From Cladophialophora immunda (taxonomy: Eukaryota > Ascomycota > Eurotiomycetes > Chaetothyriales > Herpotrichiellaceae), in contig NW_015622572.1 in assembly GCF_000835495.1 (NCBI RefSeq), forward strand, positions 1 through 11,707: DNA of 11,707 nt. Direction: 5' to 3'. Below, one piece after another: positions 9,001 through 11,707 of this stretch. Each line of letters begins with the position of its first letter. Positions within the stretch are counted from its first letter, which is position 1. The position numbers were made by a program, and so were the translations under genes. The notes under the pieces were generated by a model. It worked only from the letters and a program-made list of their open reading frames with translations, made no database searches and had not been told where the DNA came from.

Positions 9001-9558
9001 TCACGCTCCAGCCCCATAAAACCAGCGATTTTCACAGCGTATTTGTTGTTCCTCCTCACCCGTCAGATCTTTCTGAATATTGAAAATCTTGCGGATTTCC
9101 TCTGGTGACTTTCCCTTCATCATATGAGCGACCGTCTCGATGCAGAGGTCAAGGAGCCCTTTTACGTGCAGGTAGTCGGCTACACGCAAGATCTCAAAAA
9201 GCATCTCTTGATCGACTTGTACGAATTCCCGATCCCAGAGATCGACACCTGTGATCTCCTTCCAAAGGTCGGAGCCGTCTTTGGGCCGGGGGCCGTTTTG
9301 CCTGTGACGGGTGCACCATTCGATCACTTTTTTGAGAACGGCGATATGAACACCCGGGATCGAAATAGAGTGTCCGAAGGCCTCCTCACCAAGATCGCCA
9401 ACCATACCCTCAATTAGCGTGGATGCTTCGGCAATATCGCGATCAACTACGATCGTCTCGCCGTCGGCGCATTCGAAAGTCAGTTGATTCTTGAGCCGCC
9501 CAGGAGACTGATAGGTATTGGTCAAGGCTTGTGATGTAGAGCCATTGTCGGAGTGCAT
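9001..9558 (-). CDS. Divergent SKP1-like protein, 185 aa
   Basis: SKP1 is the adaptor of SCF ubiquitin ligases: its POZ-like fold binds cullin-1 and its C-terminal helices bind the F-box. Residues 26-44 (LTFECADGETIVVDRDIAE) match the first strands of the fold, 73-82 (AVLKKVIEWC) the conserved mid helix, 113-121 (VQVDQEMLF) and 132-137 (VKGLLD) the POZ end, and 147-161 (MKGKSPEEIRKIFNI) the C-terminal signature. The usual protein is about 160 residues; this one has some 24 extra at the N-terminus. The end reads IRCENRW then FYGAGA, where orthologues carry arginine instead of cysteine and a short acidic tail after the tryptophan. ATG 9558 is the first true ATG; the frame extends upstream to 9645 without one. 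Many substitutions against the housekeeping form as I know it make this a paralogue, not the main SKP1 gene. It appears intact. Confidence 0.85.
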   Translation of the reverse strand: MHSDNGSTSQALTNTYQSPGRLKNQLTFECADGETIVVDRDIAEASTLIEGMVGDLGEEAFGHSISIPGVHIAVLKKVIEWCTRHRQNGPRPKDGSDLWKEITGVDLWDREFVQVDQEMLFEILRVADYLHVKGLLDLCIETVAHMMKGKSPEEIRKIFNIQKDLTGEEEQQIRCENRWFYGAGA

Positions 9559-10296
9559 AGCCGACCACAATGTTGTCGGGTTGTTTCCTTTTTCCGGGTT
9601 TCGGGTTTCGGGGGCGCCTAGGGTATAGAATGGATCGTTTATCACGACAGCGCGAAGCCAATTGTCGGTATTGTAAGTAGCACTCAGAGTTAGCCTAATT
9701 GTTCCGCAGATCGATGATAAAGCCTTGGAAGGGTTACGACAGCATATACTTAGGGTGTTCTATAGTCCTTTGGGATACGAAGTTGGCATCTACGTGCGCA
9801 GCGTTCTTCCTTTAAATTAACTAGTTCGGTGATAGTTCTTATCGTCCTTTTCTATTTCCCTTCAACGCGCACAGATTCTTACATTCTCCATTAAGACCCT
9901 TTTTCCTATGAATTGATTTCTTCCCCCACCACCCCCATCACTCTTCCCTCTTTGTTTTTAAGGTGGTCTTTGGTCTATACATTTTTTTTTGTCTCCCTTT
10001 CCCACTTCCTATTGATATTCCGCGAGTATCGAAAGGTATAGGTGGCTAAGCGATGTAGATCCTTATAAGATAACGACTGCAAACTCTGACCCCCAAATCC
10101 GGTTGATTGGAAGAATGTCACCTTATTATGTAACTTATTTCTTGTAGGGCAGAATGGCAGGCTCGAGCGCAGAACACACGTAGAGAGTTTGTGAACAGTG
10201 CAGCCGTAGCAAATTTGGATGCAACGAAGAATGCCTACCTTATACACCCGCCTTGTGTGTGAACAGATGACTGTGCGACACCTAACTTGCCATTTC
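9559..10296. other. Intergenic region with CT-rich tract
   Basis: No gene is supported. The first part should contain the promoter of the SKP1-like gene (minus strand). A strongly pyrimidine-rich plus-strand tract lies at about 9838-9998, including CCCCCACCACCCCCATCAC, TCTTCCCTCTTTG and a run of nine T. Such tracts usually sit on the coding strand upstream of a fungal gene, which would predict a plus-strand gene near 10000, but none is visible. A 90-codon minus-strand frame at 9975-10247 has no recognisable motif and overlaps this low-complexity DNA. Confidence 0.45.
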
Positions 10297-11435
10297 CTAA
10301 CTTCTATGGATAGAGTTGCCGAGAAGGCTTCTCAGGAGAAAGACCTCTCTCATGAAAGACTTATCGAGCCCATTTAACTGAGAAGTTAGCTCAAATATCT
10401 GGATATCGCCAGTGGCGACATTGAGCGGTTCGTTTGCCGCGATTGACTGGCGCTGGCGCTGGCTAGCGCTTGGTCTCGATCGTTGTTCCTCGTCGCGCCG
10501 GCGCCCAGCCTGTGTTGCGTCCTCCAGGATAGCCGGCAGAGGCGTAACTGGCCTGGCCTCGAAGCGAATAGTCAGAGACCTGGATTGTATGCCTCTGGCG
10601 CCTAGGTTCCTAGAGGATCTCCCACCATCGCTTTGCGAACTTCTCGAAATCCTCGTCATTCTAGCAGTTCAGTTTGAACTGGTTCCTGCCTGAAATCGAC
10701 AAACTAAGCTCTTCGCCAAAGGCAGGAGGGTTGAGATGGAACTGGCGAGGTGGATACTTGGTTTCCAGGCGTCGTTGGTAGGCGTGTATAATAATGTCGA
10801 TATCGAACATTTGAGTACCCTCGTCCTGCGGAAAGTTCAACAGACCTTCCAACCATCACAGATGTGATGATTTTGAACGAAACCTTGCTCATTTCAAAGG
10901 CTTCTATATCTGGAGACTCTGTTTGCCTTGTTGTTGAGGTCCTTTTATGTCGTTGACGCTGTTCTGTGGCCTGTGGTTGATGCGAAGGTGGTGGGATAGA
11001 TATATGTGTATCCTCCGCAACTTCCTCTGCGACAATAACACCACCACTCCGCGGCCGCTTCAATATCTGGCTAGAATGGCTAGATATCTCGTTGTTTGAC
11101 TCATCTAGATCTGAGGATGAGTTAAGCTCGTCCTCATCCTCAAGGAACTGTGATTTGAATAGCCATTGCGAGTTCCGCGAGGTCTGGAATCGCTCGGCGG
11201 TAGGTCTCCCCCTGAGGGTTTGACGAGGTCTTCTACCGCCTGAACTGGCTGGCACAGCAGGTCCTAGCCTAGGTGGCACTGGGGTAGGCTCCGCGAGCTC
11301 TCTTGAGGTCGGAGACAGTGTCCTTGAAGGTGTTGGCGTCGATATAGGCGGATTTGGTCTCGTTGCAACAGCTGCCGCGCGTGCCTCCAGGAGGCGGCTA
11401 GAAGGAGTCGGTTCGCGGCGAGGTCGCGTAGACAT
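10297..11435 (-). pseudogene. Broken gene for Pro/Ser-rich protein of unknown family
   Basis: ATG 11435 opens a frame of about 190 residues rich in Pro, Ser, Thr and Arg (disordered in appearance), with an acidic patch (FLEDEDELNSSSDLDESNNE) followed by a basic ILKRPRSGG that could be a nuclear signal. Near 10850 coding character moves to another frame (complement 10661..10852) with LLNFPQDEGTQMFDIDIIIH, AYQRRLETKYPPRQFHLNPP and SGRNQFKLNC, ending at TAG 10663-10661. The same frame continues beyond that stop with NDEDFEKFAKRWWEIL to TAG 10612-10610. A third frame (10659 to 10297) then gives RSLTIRFEARPVTPLPAILE and QIFELTSQLNGLDKSFMREV, ending REVFLLRSLLGNSIHRS. No intron fits the first switch. 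Most likely one gene broken by a frameshift and stops. A mobile-element-associated protein is possible given the disordered start and nearby repeats, but nothing proves it. Confidence 0.5.
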
Positions 11436-11680
11436 ATCGATATAGGCTACTATACTACAAAATAGCTATTTACTAGATAAATTACGCTGTTCCGGGCCTA
11501 TCCAGGGCTACACCGCTATACACGCATATGACGATGTGGTATTATTGTGCCCTCAGCAAAATTGCCAATTTTTTTGATTTTTTGCTCGCCACTGTACTGT
11601 CCTGTTAGAGTTGTTGAGACTAGGACCCACTTTCAAGGTCAGACCTTGAAATGGTTGAGCCTCGCTATTGGCCGTCTCTG
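11436..11680. other. Upstream-type DNA of the broken Pro/Ser-rich gene
   Basis: No coding sequence is visible. It contains AT-rich DNA, a T-run near 11570-11582, and a perfect palindrome at 11631-11651. Confidence 0.4.
11631..11651. repeat. Perfect 21-bp palindrome
   Basis: TTTCAAGGTC and GACCTTGAAA are exact reverse complements flanking a single A. No gene overlaps it. It may be a dimeric protein-binding site, a hairpin, or part of a repeat end; the sequence alone does not decide. Confidence 0.7.
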
Positions 11681-11707
11681 ACACACACACACACACACAC
11701 ACACACA
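11681..11707. repeat. (AC)n microsatellite, cut by right edge
   Basis: Uninterrupted alternating A and C for 27 bases to the end of the window; true length unknown. Confidence 0.95.

Noticed and set aside
9124..9417. Plus-strand 97-codon frame
   Set aside because: Exactly opposite the SKP1-like gene; shadow of its codon structure.
10412..10693. Plus-strand 93-codon frame
   Set aside because: Opposite the broken Pro/Ser-rich gene; no motif.
1..11707. tRNA, rRNA, CRISPR array, insertion sequence with terminal repeats, viral genes
   Set aside because: Looked for on both strands by eye; no cloverleaf, spaced repeats, DDE or reverse-transcriptase motifs, or long terminal repeats were seen. A covariance-model scan would be needed to exclude small RNAs.

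Overview
The window looks like accessory DNA from a filamentous ascomycete (Pezizomycotina, perhaps Eurotiomycetes; the class is a guess). The evidence is two very short introns (51 and 56 nt, GTGAGA and GTGAGT donors, internal CTRAC-like branch sites), pyrimidine-rich upstream-type tracts, no bacterial operon or ribosome-binding-site logic, and a SKP1-like gene closest to the fungal form as I know the family. All identifications come from reading translations; no database search was possible.

Layout. 1-870 (minus): decayed ankyrin-like gene running off the left edge. 1213-3432 (minus): the largest coding block, an F-box/leucine-rich-repeat protein whose frame runs on upstream into a beta-propeller-like region; a 51-nt intron joins the F-box to the LRR part. 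3433-3817 (minus): the broken 5' continuation of the propeller. 3818-4618: apparently non-coding, with a CT-rich tract. 4619-6132 (plus): ankyrin-repeat pseudogene in several frames. 6133-6490: nothing clear. 6491-7552 (plus): pseudogene of an uncharacterised family with a TPTPFIS motif. 7801-8558 (minus): apparently intact two-exon gene of unknown function. 9001-9558 (minus): SKP1-like gene with an altered C-terminal tail. 9559-10296: apparently non-coding, with another CT-rich tract. 10297-11435 (minus): broken gene for a Pro/Ser-rich protein of unknown family. 11436-11707: upstream-type DNA with a 21-bp perfect palindrome, ending in a CA microsatellite.

The coherent theme is an F-box protein and a divergent SKP1 paralogue about 5.6 kb apart in a gene graveyard. 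Canonical SKP1 bridges F-box proteins to cullin-1 in SCF ubiquitin ligases, so the two could belong to one accessory SCF-type set; this is inference from proximity. Four of the five other coding regions are broken by frameshifts and stops. Several stops (TAG at 5995, 6935 and 10663) are of the kind expected from C-to-T change at CpA, as in repeat-induced point mutation (RIP), but that needs a proper test.
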